From Marchantia polymorpha subsp. ruderalis (Eukaryota; Streptophyta; Marchantiopsida; Marchantiales; Marchantiaceae): DNA of 64,000 nt. The notes beneath the pieces are model-generated. The model had not been told where the DNA came from. It was given only the letters and a program-made list of their open reading frames with translations, and ran no database searches. Location: positions 23,138,501 to 23,202,500 of the forward strand of contig AP031351.1 of the NCBI GenBank assembly GCA_037833965.1. Direction: 5' to 3'. Made by a program: the position numbers and the translations under genes. Shown here in pieces: positions 21,901-32,487 of this stretch (position 1 is its first letter; each line of letters begins with the position of its first letter).

Positions 21901-22389
21901 CAAGGGATTCGGTGGCGACTGAAATCCTCGAGACTGAGGATGATACGAGCTCGGAAGAGCAGGAAGCGGATTCGGTGCAGAGAACGCCAACAGGGGTGCT
22001 GTGCGAACAGATAGTTCCACTCCTGCGATATCTGGATCGCAAGACATCCAAATACGGAAGTGCCTTAAAACCGCAGTCTTATGTGGAGACTATCAGGCGA
22101 AGGACGAGGATCAAGGTGGCAAAGTGGGCCTCTAGTTGCCAAGTATATGTGGAAAGGAACACCGCCCTCAAACAACACCTGGCGGTCACCCAGAAGCTAT
22201 ACCAAGCCTTACAGCAGCAGAAGGAGGATGCGGCGACGAAAAGTCAGGCGGATGCCGAACTGATACGGGCAAAGATCGAGTTGGAACTGCAGGAGGAGCG
22301 GAGACAGAACAACGTCCTAGCAGCCGAGCTTGCGCGCCAGACGCGCGCCTTAGAAGAAAGTCAAAGAGCCCGCAAGGAGGATGAGGAGT
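18945..22389 (+). repeat. 3' LTR of element B, U3 part before the family 3 LTR
   Basis: Begins TGTGGTAACACAC after the PPT and follows the U3 of element A closely through the GC-rich leader and into the U3 ORF. At 22390 it is interrupted by TGTGGTAACCC, the start of a family 3 LTR. The remainder of its U3 is not found after that LTR. Confidence 0.88.
20301..22389 (+). CDS. U3 ORF of element B, cut by a family 3 LTR
   Basis: The ATG at 20301 (MSKVPQLRVSP) matches the chosen start of the element A copy. The N-terminal domain, the Pro/Thr/Arg-rich middle and the first half of the coiled coil are all present and very similar to A. The C-terminal half lies beyond the inserted LTR and is missing. 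The gene is therefore interrupted by insertion. Function is unknown; see the element A copy for domains. Confidence 0.8.
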
Positions 22390-22841
22390 TGTGGTAACCC
22401 ACTTTTTGTTTTTCGTCGGAATTAGAACATTTTTGATTAGTAAGTACCGTGGTAGCAGCTGTAAATAGTAATCGGTACGCAAAGCCAGAGTAAAAAGAGG
22501 ATCGAGGACAGTCAAGGGGTTTTGGGCTTAGGCCACAGTGGAACACTTGGAATGGAACGGGCGGTTCACGCTGCAGGACTCGCTTCGAGCACCTTCGGCG
22601 GTAGATCACTCATAACTTCCTCAATTCTTAACGCCTTGAGTTACTTAGGGTTTTGTTGGAAAGAACTCGACGCGCTCGTTCTAACGAGCCCAAGAAAGCC
22701 TGGAACGGATGAGGACTCAGGGAGTTGTGACTGTCGGAAGATGCGAAGGACAACGCCTACGGATAGGCGGAAGGAGTTCGTCGTCAGCAGAATATCCACC
22801 TTCGGCCCTAGATGTTCGCCTTCGGCGACGGACGTCTTCGG

Positions 22842-23536
22842 GTCAACTTCAAGTCGGCAAACTCGAGGTCGGAGAACTCGAGGTCGGAAAACTTGAGGTC
22901 GGCGAACTCGAGGTCGGAGAACTTGAGATCGGCGAACTCGAGGTCAAAGAACTTCAAGTCAGCAAACTCGAGGTCGGAAAACTTGAGGTCGGCGAACTCG
23001 AGGTCGGAGAACTTGAGATCGGCGAACTCGAGGTCAAAGAACTTCAAGTCAGCAAACTCGAGGTCGGAAAACTTGAGGTCGGCGAACTCGAGGTCGGAAA
23101 ACTTGAGGTCGGCGAACTCGAGGTCGGAGAACTTGAGATCGGCGAACTCGAGGTCAAAGAACTTCAAGTCAGCAAACTCGAGGTCGGAAAACTTGAGGTC
23201 GGCGAACTCGAGGTCGGAGAACTTCAAGTCAGCAAACTCGGAGTCGGCAAACTTGAGGTCGGCGAACTCGAGGTCAAAGAACTTCAAGTCAGCAAACTCG
23301 AGGTCGGAAAACTTGAGGTCGGCGAACTCGAGGTCAAAGAACTTCAAGTCAGCAAACTCGAGGTCGGCAAACTTGAGGTCGGCGAACTCGAGGTCAAAGA
23401 ACTTCAAGTCGGAGAACTCGAGGTCGGCGAACTTCAAGTCGGAGAACTCGAGGTCGGAGAACTTGAGGTCGGCGAACTCGAGGTCGGCGAACTTCAAGTC
23501 GGAAAACTTGAGGTCAGAGAACTCGGAGTCGGCGAA
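22842..23536 (+). repeat. 15-bp minisatellite in family 3 U3
   Basis: About 46 units of the type GAACTCGAGGTCGGC, with variants GAACTTGAGGTCGGC and GAACTTCAAGTCAGC, arranged in a higher-order pattern of roughly 60 and 120 bp. Because 15 is a multiple of three, several frames stay open on both strands. These frames (for example 22709-23563 plus, with LEVGE/KLEVG repeats) are most simply by-products of the repeat. Confidence 0.9.
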
Positions 23537-23652
23537 ACATCGTGCGGGCGCCTTCGGCGATAACAGATAACAAGCCTTCGACAGTGTGCCTTCGGCGAAG
23601 GATAAAACTGGCATAACTCTTTCAACTCGTAACGGTTTGACTCAGTTAGGGT

Positions 23653-23689
23653 CTCGTTAGAAAGAGCTTGACGCGCTCGTTCCAACGAG
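23653..23689 (+). repeat. Shared U3 inverted repeat (family 3 copy)
   Basis: Arms CTCGTTAGAA and TTCCAACGAG around a 17-nt loop, with one mismatch in the stem. A second family 3 copy lies near 22655-22697. It is homologous to inverted repeats in families 1 and 2, in otherwise diverged U3 sequence. Confidence 0.65.
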
Positions 23690-23800
23690 CCCAAGAACTC
23701 TTGAAATAGATCAAGGATCTGTGAGTTATGGGTGTCGGAAGTGACTGTTACAAATAGGCAAAGGTGCGGAAGTGCGTCTTCGGCGGTCAACGCCTTCGGA

Positions 23801-23877
23801 GAACTCGGAGTCGGCGAACTTGAGGTCGGCGAACTCGAGGTCGGCGAACTTCAAGTCGGCAAACTCGGAGTCGGAAA
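23801..23877 (+). repeat. Second short block of the 15-bp minisatellite
   Basis: About five further units of the same 15-bp repeat, 265 bp downstream of the main array. The spacer holds a GCCTTCGGCG motif and one copy of the shared inverted repeat. Confidence 0.85.
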
Positions 23878-24040
23878 ACCGGATGCGGTTCAGAGATCTT
23901 GCGGAGTCCATATCTCTGCGATGGACGGTCGGATGGATCTGAAATTTGGTGGGGCCGTTGATCTCAGTCGGCCACGCATGCCTGCAAATATTCAGCCTCA
24001 GATCTCGGATGTAAAGACGCTGGCGGCTCTGTACAGTAGG

Positions 24041-24081
24041 CTTAGGATTTAGATTTAGGGTTAGGGTTAGATTTAGGTTGT
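24041..24081 (+). repeat. Interstitial telomere-like stretch (TTTAGGG type)
   Basis: A 41-bp run of degenerate plant telomere units, including TTTAGGGTTAGGGTTAGATT. It lies about 100 bp upstream of the TATA box in family 3 U3, so it could act as a telo-box-like promoter element rather than mark a telomere fusion. Confidence 0.6.
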
Positions 24082-24179
24082 AAGTTAGAGGGGAAGGTAG
24101 CCGCCGACTTCTCAGGTGTAGGATCTGTTGCGGCTCGCACCCTAGCGGGTAGTGTAGTGTTAGTTAGGACCTTAGAAGG

Positions 24180-24186
24180 TATAAAG
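24180..24186 (+). promoter_or_regulatory. TATA box of the family 3 LTR
   Basis: TATAAAG at the same relative place as in family 1 (7662-7668), followed by the shared CAAGGCGTTTTGCC segment. Confidence 0.7.
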
Positions 24187-25102
24187 TAGTTCAAGGCGTT
24201 TTGCCTTTTGACTCTTCCAGTTTCGGAAGTGCAGATCAGGAACTCACTTTCTTGGCGTGTTTGTGCGTTTTGGTCCTGGCACCACGTAGAGAAGCTGCAG
24301 CATAGCGAAGTTACCGTATGTTGTAGTTGAAGGCCTTCGGCTGAATGTTCAGAGCTAGTACCCGGTTAGAGACTTGAGTAGTGCGGATCTGCACCTGCGG
24401 GTGATTTCTGATACTCAGAGCCGGCTGCGAGTTAGATACTTGAACAGTTCCCCCTTACTCCTTCGAGTGACATATCCTGATTGTACTCCTACGGGAAGTT
24501 TCCCCTGAATGCCAATGTGAAGTTTCATTACTTCGTGTAAACCTTGGTTTGTAATTCAGGTTGTGTGTGTGTTACTGGATCGTGTTTTCAGTAAGTTCTC
24601 AGTCGGGTCTGCACTCCCTGCGTTTTGTGTGATAGTCGAGGGTGACGTCCACGGCGTACGTAGAGGCTTCGTTCCGAAGTGAGAAGTCCAGTCCGGGTAC
24701 CCCCGCTAGTTCCTGGCGGAAGGGCAGTAAAAGCCGGAGTGGGAGGCACTTCCTGCAGAACCTCTGAGTGAACTTGCGAGACACTTTCCTCCTGAAATCC
24801 GAAGCGGAGGTCCTGACCGACCTCCGAGTTGTGCTTTTTGCCAGTTTCAGGTGTGTGTGTGTGTGTTGAGTGACCAAGCTGTACCGTGCATCCTCCGAGC
24901 ATCCTCCGAGTTGAGATCCTCCTCCGAGTCGAGCCTCCGAGTCGAGCACTGCAGTATTTCTGGGAGTGACAGTCGCCTAGAATTCAAACTCTACCAAAAG
25001 TCTGTTAAATGTGACACTTTTACTCTGTGTGTTGCCTCTGTCCCTGTGGGTTCGATCTTTTTACCACCATACTGCAGTTTTAGCCTTTGGTGGGTTATTA
25101 CA

Positions 25103-26963
25103 CGTGTGCTGCCTGCGAAGGCACGGCTGCAGCCTCGCTGCTCGTCGCCAAAATGTCTAAGGCGGAAGGCGAATGTATCCGAGCGGCATCCCCGTCGCTT
25201 ACTTGTTGATTGCCTCCCGCATTCTCTCTGTCGCCGTCGTCCGTCGCCGGAGGTGATTGAGCGGAGGGTGGCTGCGCGGGGTTGGATTGCGCATCGCGCA
25301 TCGAGATTTCATCCCGCTGACAGTCACTCCGCTCCTCCGTCTGCTGCTCCCTTGATCGGTCCGTGGGGGCTGTGCCCGGCCCGTGCGCAGGCGCATTTGC
25401 CGGCGCCTTGTCCGCCGCAGGCGTAGTGCCGCGGACATCTATCGCCGAAGGCGACATGGCCGGGGGCCGCACGCCCGATGTTCCTTGGCCTATAGGCCCT
25501 ACCGCCGAAGGCGCATCTATCGGCGGACTTTCCGCCGACGGTGCGGCCTCCGCACGCTCTCTGCTCGTATCCCCTCTGCTCGAAGGCCCTGGCGCCGAAG
25601 GCGCAAATTGCGGCGCGTGGTGCGCCGGAGGGTCTGGCCCCGAGGGTCGGTGTCTCGTAGGCGGTTCTTCCGCCGGCTCCTTCCCCTTCCTGCGTTGGAA
25701 CGGGGGTGATTCTTGCCTGTGCACAGGTGGCACGTGTGGAGGTGTCCTGTTCACAGGCGACCTGTGCACAGGCGAGCGCCTGTGCACAGGCGGACTGCTC
25801 CTTCCCACGCGTAAGCGTAGATCCACGTCCACTTGTGTTCGCCGGTCCGCGGAGGCTCGTCCGTCCGCGGAGGTTCGCCTGTGCGCAAACGGAACATCTG
25901 TCCGCATCGCACGTGGTAACTCCGGAGGCCCTTGGCCCGTAGGCGGCCTCTCTCCCGACGAGGTTGCAGCGTGGCCCGTCTCTCGTGCGGTCGTCCGCGC
26001 TTCCTCTCGCCTCTCTGGCGACGCACTTCCTATCTCCGTCGCAATCGTCGCCGTGTCTGCACTGTCAGCTGGTAACACCAGTCTGCGTGCCTTCTGCTTC
26101 GGCCGGCTGTATGGCTCGCACAGCGGCCGCGGTCGAACGGGAGCAGAGGGTTCTTGATGCTGCTCCTCTTCGGACTCTTCCCTCCATCGCCGCTTCCGCG
26201 GCACTCGCGCTGCAGGAGTGTGTCGCCCTTCGTCCCTCCGTCTTGATGGGGTAGAAGTCGGTGACTCCTCTGCGTCAGTATCGACCTCGTTCTCCCGCAC
26301 ATACTTCCCGGGATGGTCGATGGACAATGGCGGAAAATGTTCAAGCTCCGCCGCTGTCAAACAATTCCGCTGTCGATAAAAATTGATGAGGAAAGGAGAA
26401 AGATGGTTTAGAGTTCCCCCCTTCTCCTCAAACGCGTGCTGTCGCATCACCCTGTGCAGGATGCTCGCCCAGTGAATTGGAGTTCCCTCGATGACGCACT
26501 CCACAAAAGAGACCTGCCACAATGTGATGTAGCAGGCACGGTGCGGCTGCAGTAATTGCATCAGCGCCGCGGACAAAGTCCGGCGAAATCGATCTTTGTA
26601 GTCACGGGTCCTGTACCCATTCTTGGTAGACCTCCCGGTCTTGAACAGCTCCACAAATTGCGCCTCTTCTTGCTTGGTCACCTTGATGCTCTCACTGTCG
26701 AAAAGGAGATGCCCTGGCATGCCAGCACATCTTCCCAACGCCTGCGCCCAATCTTGGACTGTCCACCGATCAACATGCGGACGCAATCCGCGCGAGGGTG
26801 GTCCCTGTGGCTCTAGCCACTCGCGCACCATATTCGCGCAGATGTAATTCCATCCCCATAGCAAGAAATCGAGCTTTCTTGCTATTAAGCGCTCTTCGAA
26901 AGCGCGCAGCCCGTTCTGCGGCAGGCGAAGTGGCACCATCCGCAATCTGCTCGGTCTCGTCAT
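25103..26963 (-). CDS. U3 ORF of element D, cut by element B
   Basis: The ATG at 26963 (MTRPSRLRMVPL) aligns with the family 1 start. The N-terminal conserved domain has KLDFLLWGWN, RDYKDRFRRT and GTLNHLSPFL. Then follows a Pro/Arg/Ser/Ala-rich low-complexity region. The coiled-coil and C-terminal parts are lost beyond the insertion. An ATG at 27215 is possible, but the added 84 residues have no counterpart in family 1. Function is unknown. Confidence 0.75.
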
Positions 26964-28458
26964 TGCGTTCCTGGGGTTCGCTCGCCCGCTCATTCTACTT
27001 CCGCACTGTCCGCGTTTCTTTCTCTCTCGGCAAACTCTAATCGCTCTCAATTCCAAATCACGCGCACTCACTTCTCCCTCAATCAACAAGAAATCTCCTG
27101 TGTGACGACGTCGGGAATGGTCCGCAGCCAGCAGATGGATGCGCGCAGCGCGCACAAGAGATTGGAATCGCGAATTCAAGAATGGGACGTTCTCCGCCGC
27201 CCGGTCGAAGGTCATGGTCGTCTCTTGGTCGTGAAGAACGTCTCACTTGATGGCCGCGCCGGCTGTACGCTGGAACGGTCTTCGCTCTCACGCGCGGCTT
27301 CACGCTCCGCCGTCGTCGATTAAACTCTCACGCTCGAATTGGCGGATTTGAACTCCGCGAGCGTGTCACCCTCCGGTCATGGGGGCGTAGCGCCGAAGGC
27401 GAGTTTTCCGCCTTGCGCGGTACACTTGTTCGTACCGCCCCTCGGCCAATCTCCTTCTGTCTTGACGCGTGTGTCCGCATGTCGGACAAAAATTCAACTC
27501 CTGCCTGTGCGCAGGCAGGAACCTCGGCGGATCCTCCGCCGGTGCGGAACTCCATCCTCCTGTGCCCAGGCGTTCGCCTGTGCGCAGGCGAATTCCGTCC
27601 GCGGCGCTGCGCTGGCGCGGAAGGCGTTGACCGTGGTCAGCCGTCTCCGTCCAGTCTGTCCGTTCCTTGTCTCTCCGTCGGCGCTTCCGCCGCCGCAACT
27701 CCGTCCGTCCAAGAGCGCATCCACCCGTGCCGTCCGCACGGTCCGTACCTGTTGGATTACTCTGGCGGCTCTTCCGACGTACGCGGCGCTGCGCTGGCGT
27801 GGAAGGCGCCGTACACTTTCTACCTCACAAGGCGCATTTCTAGGGCCCAAGGCGGATTTTCCGCCGACGCCGAAGTGCCTGTGCACAGGCGTACGCCTGT
27901 GCGTAGGCGGACTTCGCGCCTTCCCTAACCCTACTTCGCCTGTGCACAGGCGAACGCCTTCGTCCGCGCATAGGACAAAACTTGAATCCCCCTTTCGCGT
28001 AGGCGGAATTCGCGCCGGTGGCGAACTCCTTCCGCCGTAGGCGACCGCCTCTGTTTCTTCCGGTAGCGATAACTCCCTAAGTCCTCGTCCGTTCCAAACG
28101 TTCTTGGGCTCGTTAGAATCAGCGCGTCGAGCTCTTTCCAACGGGACCCTAACTTGGTCAAGGCGCCCGAGGGTTCACCTAATTACGGGGGTTTCCCTAC
28201 AGCCGCGGACGCAGCCTCCGAAGGCGGGTTTTGCGCCTTGCGCCGTAGAGATCCTAACTGCGGAGCTCGCAGGGAGGGTGGTGCCTGTGCTTGCTGCGGC
28301 TCCCCAAATCCCAGATTCTACAAGATCCCTCGAGAATCCCCGCGATCTTCCGGATTCACTCTGTTTTGATGTACCGAAGGCTATTTACAATGCTGCCAGG
28401 GTACAGTTTTCCAAAAATGTTTTAATTTCCTCAAAATTGCCAAAAGTGGGGTACCACA
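25103..28458 (-). mobile_element. Element D: family 2 LTR, U3 part
   Basis: Starts at 28458 with TGTGGTACCCCAC (minus strand) and runs left through a 1.5-kb GC-rich leader into the U3 ORF, which is interrupted at 25102 by element B. The rest of D lies outside the window. The right flank (ACGTC) is the U3 ORF of element E, so D is inserted in E. Whether it is a 5', 3' or solo LTR cannot be seen. Confidence 0.82.
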
Positions 28459-29972
28459 ACGTCCATCGCCAAAGGCGACATGGCCGGGGGCCGCTCGCCC
28501 GATGTCCCTTGGCCCTGAGGCCCTACCGCCGAAGGCGCATCTACCGGCGGATTACCCGCCGATGGTGCGGCCTCCGCACGCTCCCTGCTCGTATCTCCTA
28601 GGGTCGAAGGCCCTGGCGCCGAAGGCGCAAATCGCGGCGCGTTGTGCGCCGGAGGGTCTGGCCCCGAAGGCCGGTGTCTCGTAGGCGGATCTTCCGCCGG
28701 CTCCTTCGCCTTCCTACGTTGGAACGGGGGTGATTCCTGCCTGTGCATAGGCGGCACGTGTGGAGGTGACCTGCGCACCGGCGGACTGCTTCTTCCCACG
28801 CGTAGGCGTAGGTCCACGTCCGCTTGTGGTCGTCTGTCCGCGGAGTCTCGCCTGTCCGCGGAGGCTCGTCCGTCCGCGGAGTCTCGCCTGTGCGCAAACG
28901 GAACACCTGTCCGCAACGCACGTGGTAACTCCGGAGGCCCTCGGCCCGTAGGCGGCCTCTCGTCTGTCGAGGGTGCAGTGCGGTCCGTTGCTCCTGCGGA
29001 CGTCCGCGCTCCCTCGTTCCTCTCTGACGACGCACTTCCGTTCTCCGTCGCAATCGTCGCCGTGTCCGCGCTGTTGGCTGGTAACACCAGCCTGCGCGCC
29101 TTCTGCTTCGGCCGGCTGTATGACTCGTACAATGGCCGCGGTTGAATGGGAGCAGAGGGTTCTTGATGCTGCTCTTCTTCAGACTCCTCTCTCCATCGCC
29201 GCTTCCGCGGCGCCCGTGCTGCAGGAGTATTCCTCCCTTCGTCCCTCCGCCTTGACGGAGTAGAAGTCGGTGACTCCTCTGCCTCAGTGTCGACCTCATT
29301 CTCCCGTACATACTTCCCGGGATGGTCGACGGACAACGGCGGAAAACGCGCAAGCTCCGCCGCTGTCAAACAATTCCGCTGTCGATAAAAATTAATGAGG
29401 AAAGGAGAGAGATGGTTTAGAGTTCCCCCCTTCTCCTCAAAAGCGTGCTGTCGCATCACCCTGTGCAGGATGCTCGCCAAGTGAATTGGAGTTCCCTCGA
29501 TGACTCACTCCACAAAAGAGACCTGCCACAATGTGATGTAGCAGGCGCGGTGTGGCTACAGTAATTGCAGCAGCGCCGCGGACAAAGTCCGGCCAAATCG
29601 ATCCTTGTAATCGCGGGTCTTGTACCCATTCTTGGTAGACCTCCCGTTCTTGAACAGCTCCACGAATTGTGCCTCTTCCTGCTTGGTCACCTTGATGCTC
29701 TCACTGTCGAAGAGGAGGTGCCCTGGCATGCCGGCACATCTCCCCAATGCCTGCGCCCAATCTTGGACTGTCCACCGATCAACATGCGGACGCAATCCGC
29801 GCAAAGGTGGTCCCTGTGGCTCTAGCCACTCGCGCACCATATCCGCACAGATGTAGTTCCATCCCCATAGCAAGAAATCGAGCTTTCTTGCTATCAGGCG
29901 CTCCTCGAAAGCGCGCAGCCCGTTCTGTGGTAGACGGAGCGGCAGCATCCGCAATCGGCCCGGTCTCGTCAT
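28459..29972 (-). CDS. U3 ORF of element E, cut by element D
   Basis: ATG at 29972 (MTRPGRLRMLPL). It shows the conserved N-terminal domain and part of the low-complexity middle, close to elements F and H. The C-terminal half is beyond the D insertion. The fragment is broken, with about two breaks visible. Function is unknown. Confidence 0.7.
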
Positions 29973-31434
29973 TGCGTTCTTGGAGTTCGCCCGCTCGCTC
30001 ATTCTACTTCCGCTCCGCTCGAGCTCCTTTCTTTCTCGGCAAACTCTAATCGCCCTCAATTCCAAATCACGCGCACTCACTCCTCCCTCAATCACCAAGA
30101 AATCCTCTGCGCGGCGATGTCGAGAATGCTTAGCAGCCAGCAGATGGACGCGCGCAGCTCGCACTAGAGAATGGAATCGCGAATTCAAGAATGGGACGCT
30201 CTCCGCCGCTCGGTCGAAGGTCATTGCGTTCTTGCTCGTGGAGGACGACTCAATTGATGGCAGCGCCGGCTCTACGCTGAAACGGTCTCCGCTCTCACGC
30301 CCGGCTTCACGCTCCGCCGTCGCCGATTAAACTCTCACGCTCGAATTAGCGAATTTGAACTCCGCGAGCGTACTACGCCGCAGACATGGGTGCGCAGCGC
30401 CGAAGGCGGATTTTCCGCCTTGCGCGGTACACTCGTTCGTACCGCTCCTCAGCCAATCCTCTTCTGCCTCGGCGCGTGTGTCCGCATGTCGGACAAAAGT
30501 TCAACTCCCGCCTGCGCGCAGGCAGACTCCTCGGCGGATTCTTCGCCGGCGCGGAACTTCACCCTCCTGTGCACAGGCGCTCGCCTGTGCGCAGGCGAAG
30601 TCCGTCCGCGTCGATGTGCTGGCGCGGAAGGCGTTGACCGCGGTCAACCGACTCCGTCCAGACTGTCCGTTCCTTGTCTCTCCGTCGGCGCTCTCGCCGC
30701 CGCAACTCCGTCCGTCCAAGAGCGCATCCATCCGTCCCGTCCGTACAGTCCGCACGGTCCGTACGGATTTTACTATTCTGGCGGCTCCTTGCTCGTCCGC
30801 GGCGCTGCGCTGGCGCAGAAGGCGCCGTACAATTTCTACCTCACAAGGCGCATTTCTAGGGCCCAAGGCGGATTTCCCGCCGACCCCGAAGCGCCTGTGC
30901 ACAGGCGCACGCCTGTGCGTAGGCAAACTTCGCGCCTACCTCAAACCCTATTTCGCCTGTGCGCAGGCGAACTTCCTTCGTCCGCGCATAGGACAAAACT
31001 TCTCCACCTGTGCACAGGCGAAGAGCTGAGTATCTTACAACCTTCATAACTCCCGGAGTCCTTATCCGTTGTGGGCGTTCTTGGGCTCGTTGGAATCAGT
31101 GCGTCAAGCTCTCTGCAACGAGACCCTAACTAAGTCAAGGCGTCCGGGGGTTGACCTAAATATGAAGGATTTCCCTACCGCCGCGGACAAAGCTCCGAAG
31201 GCGGGTTTTGCGCCTTGCGCCGTAGGGATCCTAACTGCAGAGCTCGCAGGGAGGGTGGTGCCCTTCCTTACCGCTACACCCAACTCCTAGATTCTACGAG
31301 ATTCCTTGAGAATCTCTGCGATCTTCCGAATTCACTCTGTTTTGATGCACCGAAGGCTATTTACATTGCTGCAAGGGTACAGTTTTCCAAAAATGTTTTA
31401 ATTTACTCAAAATTACCAAAAGTGGGGTACCACA
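28459..31434 (-). mobile_element. Element E: family 2 LTR, U3 part, outermost of the left nest
   Basis: Starts at 31434 with TGTGGTACCCC (minus strand), directly against host DNA (flank AACTT). It runs left through the leader into the U3 ORF, where D is inserted at 28458/28459. Since host sequence rather than pol adjoins its start, it is a 5' or solo LTR. It is the oldest insertion on the left side, because all others lie inside it. Confidence 0.82.
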
Positions 31435-31517
31435 AACTTGCTATGCTAGCACTCGAAGATGATAATATCATCAGTTTTGAGAGTTTTAGCCATGTGCTGA
31501 TATATTCCTACTACTAG
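31435..31517 (+). pseudogene. Third, inverted copy of the host gene's putative last exon
   Basis: An open stretch ending in a stop at 31515-31517. Its last residues (ALEDDNII, then FSHVLIYSYY) parallel the candidate last exon of the two tandem copies on the other strand (ALEDDNTT..HVLTYADF and ALEDHNII..HVLTYAYH). Similarity continues downstream to about 31660 in what would be 3' untranslated sequence (CATCCAGCAT, GCTGCCTCAGGATCTAG). Everything upstream is replaced by element E. It is therefore the truncated 3' end of a paralogue on the plus strand. Confidence 0.55.
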
Positions 31518-31660
31518 AGGTGTCCTACGATCGTTCCTGATTGCTCAAGGCATCCAGCATCTAGAATACCATGCGCGCAGAATGTACACAACTTGCTCCA
31601 GTGCTGCCTCAGGATCTAGAATTAGCGCTTAGGTTACATAACTGGACCTGATCGGAGATA

Positions 31661-32487
31661 ATTACAAGGTATTGTCAAGCAAAGACTGCACCATCATGTG
31701 CTTGGATAGATACAATGAGCAGTGTGATCTGTTTAGTGTGATGGTAATAGAGCTAGATCGAACTGCAAGAATAGTTGCTGGCTGCATTCAGCAACTCATT
31801 GAAGACTTAATTTCCTTACACTGATACAGGTGAGGAATTATAAACAACGATATATTCTGTCTCTCGTGAACTTGAGTTTTTCCGGAAAAAAAGAATGAAG
31901 TTTTGATCGAGAAATCAAGGCCATATTCTACTTCGGACTTCTTCCAGAACTGGTTTTGAAAGGAGCTTGAACATTATGGTAAGTAGATTGTAAATCAGCT
32001 GGATTTCAGATTTTTGAACCTTTCGAAACCTTAAAAGCTTTCCCATCTATGTTTGTTTGTTCTGAATTCTCAAAGTTTAACAAGAAGAATAAACCTTCTA
32101 TGGACGGATTTGTCTTATTTCTTTTAGCCTCTAAGGTTTATAATCTGGACAGCTTCAGTTTAGGATGGTTTGCGTCATCCTGTAGATAGCTCCAGGGATG
32201 AATCAAATCAAGAACTTATCAGCTCCTTGTTTTCTTTTTTACTTCTGTTTATAAGGAAAACATAAATGTCATTTGTTCGTACTTTTAGGAGCAATTGTTG
32301 AACTGAAGATAGTATTATTTATGAACTATGGAGAATCTGGTTTTTCTAATTCTTGAAAAGATTCAAATAGCCACGATGTCAAATTAGAAGTAACAAGTTG
32401 TAGGAGTTTGGAATAATTTCCCACGGAAATTTCATGGTTAAGTAGTATTGAAATGTAACAACGTGAGTTATATCTCACTTTGGAATA
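31661..32487. other. AT-rich intergenic DNA
   Basis: No convincing gene. A short open frame (31696-31824, plus, beginning MCLDRYNEQCDLF) continues from the paralogue fragment, but nothing supports it as coding. Confidence 0.5.

Larger units (their letters stand above)
15295..25102 (+). mobile_element. Element B: family 1 giant-LTR Ty3/gypsy, 3' part
   Basis: Plus-strand counterpart of element A. The visible parts are the end of gag with protease, the whole of pol, the PPT and a 3' LTR starting at 18945. The LTR is interrupted at 22389/22390 by a family 3 LTR, and the block ends with TTATTACA at 25102, where the U3 ORF of element D resumes (flank CGTGT). Its gag is interrupted on the left by element C, so its 5' half lies outside the window. 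Internal coding parts look whole where visible. Confidence 0.85.
22390..25102 (+). repeat. Family 3 LTR (2713 bp), no U3 ORF, minisatellite instead
   Basis: Starts TGTGGTAACCCAC and ends GGGTTATTACA, like the other two families. The last 0.9 kb (R-U5, from the TATA box on) is nearly identical to family 1. U3 is different: there is no long conserved ORF, and most of its length is a 15-bp tandem repeat, two copies of the shared inverted repeat and a telomere-like stretch. The two flanks are not continuous with each other (B U3 ORF on the left, D U3 ORF on the right). This suggests recombination between its R-U5 and that of B removed the sequence between. It probably belongs to a non-autonomous element using the proteins of family 1. 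Confidence 0.7.

Noticed and set aside
22842-23536. CRISPR-like array
   Set aside because: There are no unique spacers; units are contiguous 15-mers, and the setting is a plant LTR.
22808-23614. A minus-strand 268-codon frame reading as a pentapeptide-repeat-like protein (FADLE/FSDLK repeats)
   Set aside because: The 15-bp tandem repeat keeps several frames open on both strands; the A-D-L-x-F pattern is a by-product of the DNA repeat.
25363-26157. Long plus-strand frames opposite the family 2 U3 ORF (also 52236-53297, 58947-59954)
   Set aside because: Gly/Ala/Ser-rich mirror frames of a GC-rich coding strand; they lack conserved domains, and homology follows the minus frame.
27339-28040. 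Frames of 110-233 codons in the family 2 leader (D, E, F, H)
   Set aside because: Present on both strands, change frame between copies and consist of repeated palindromes.
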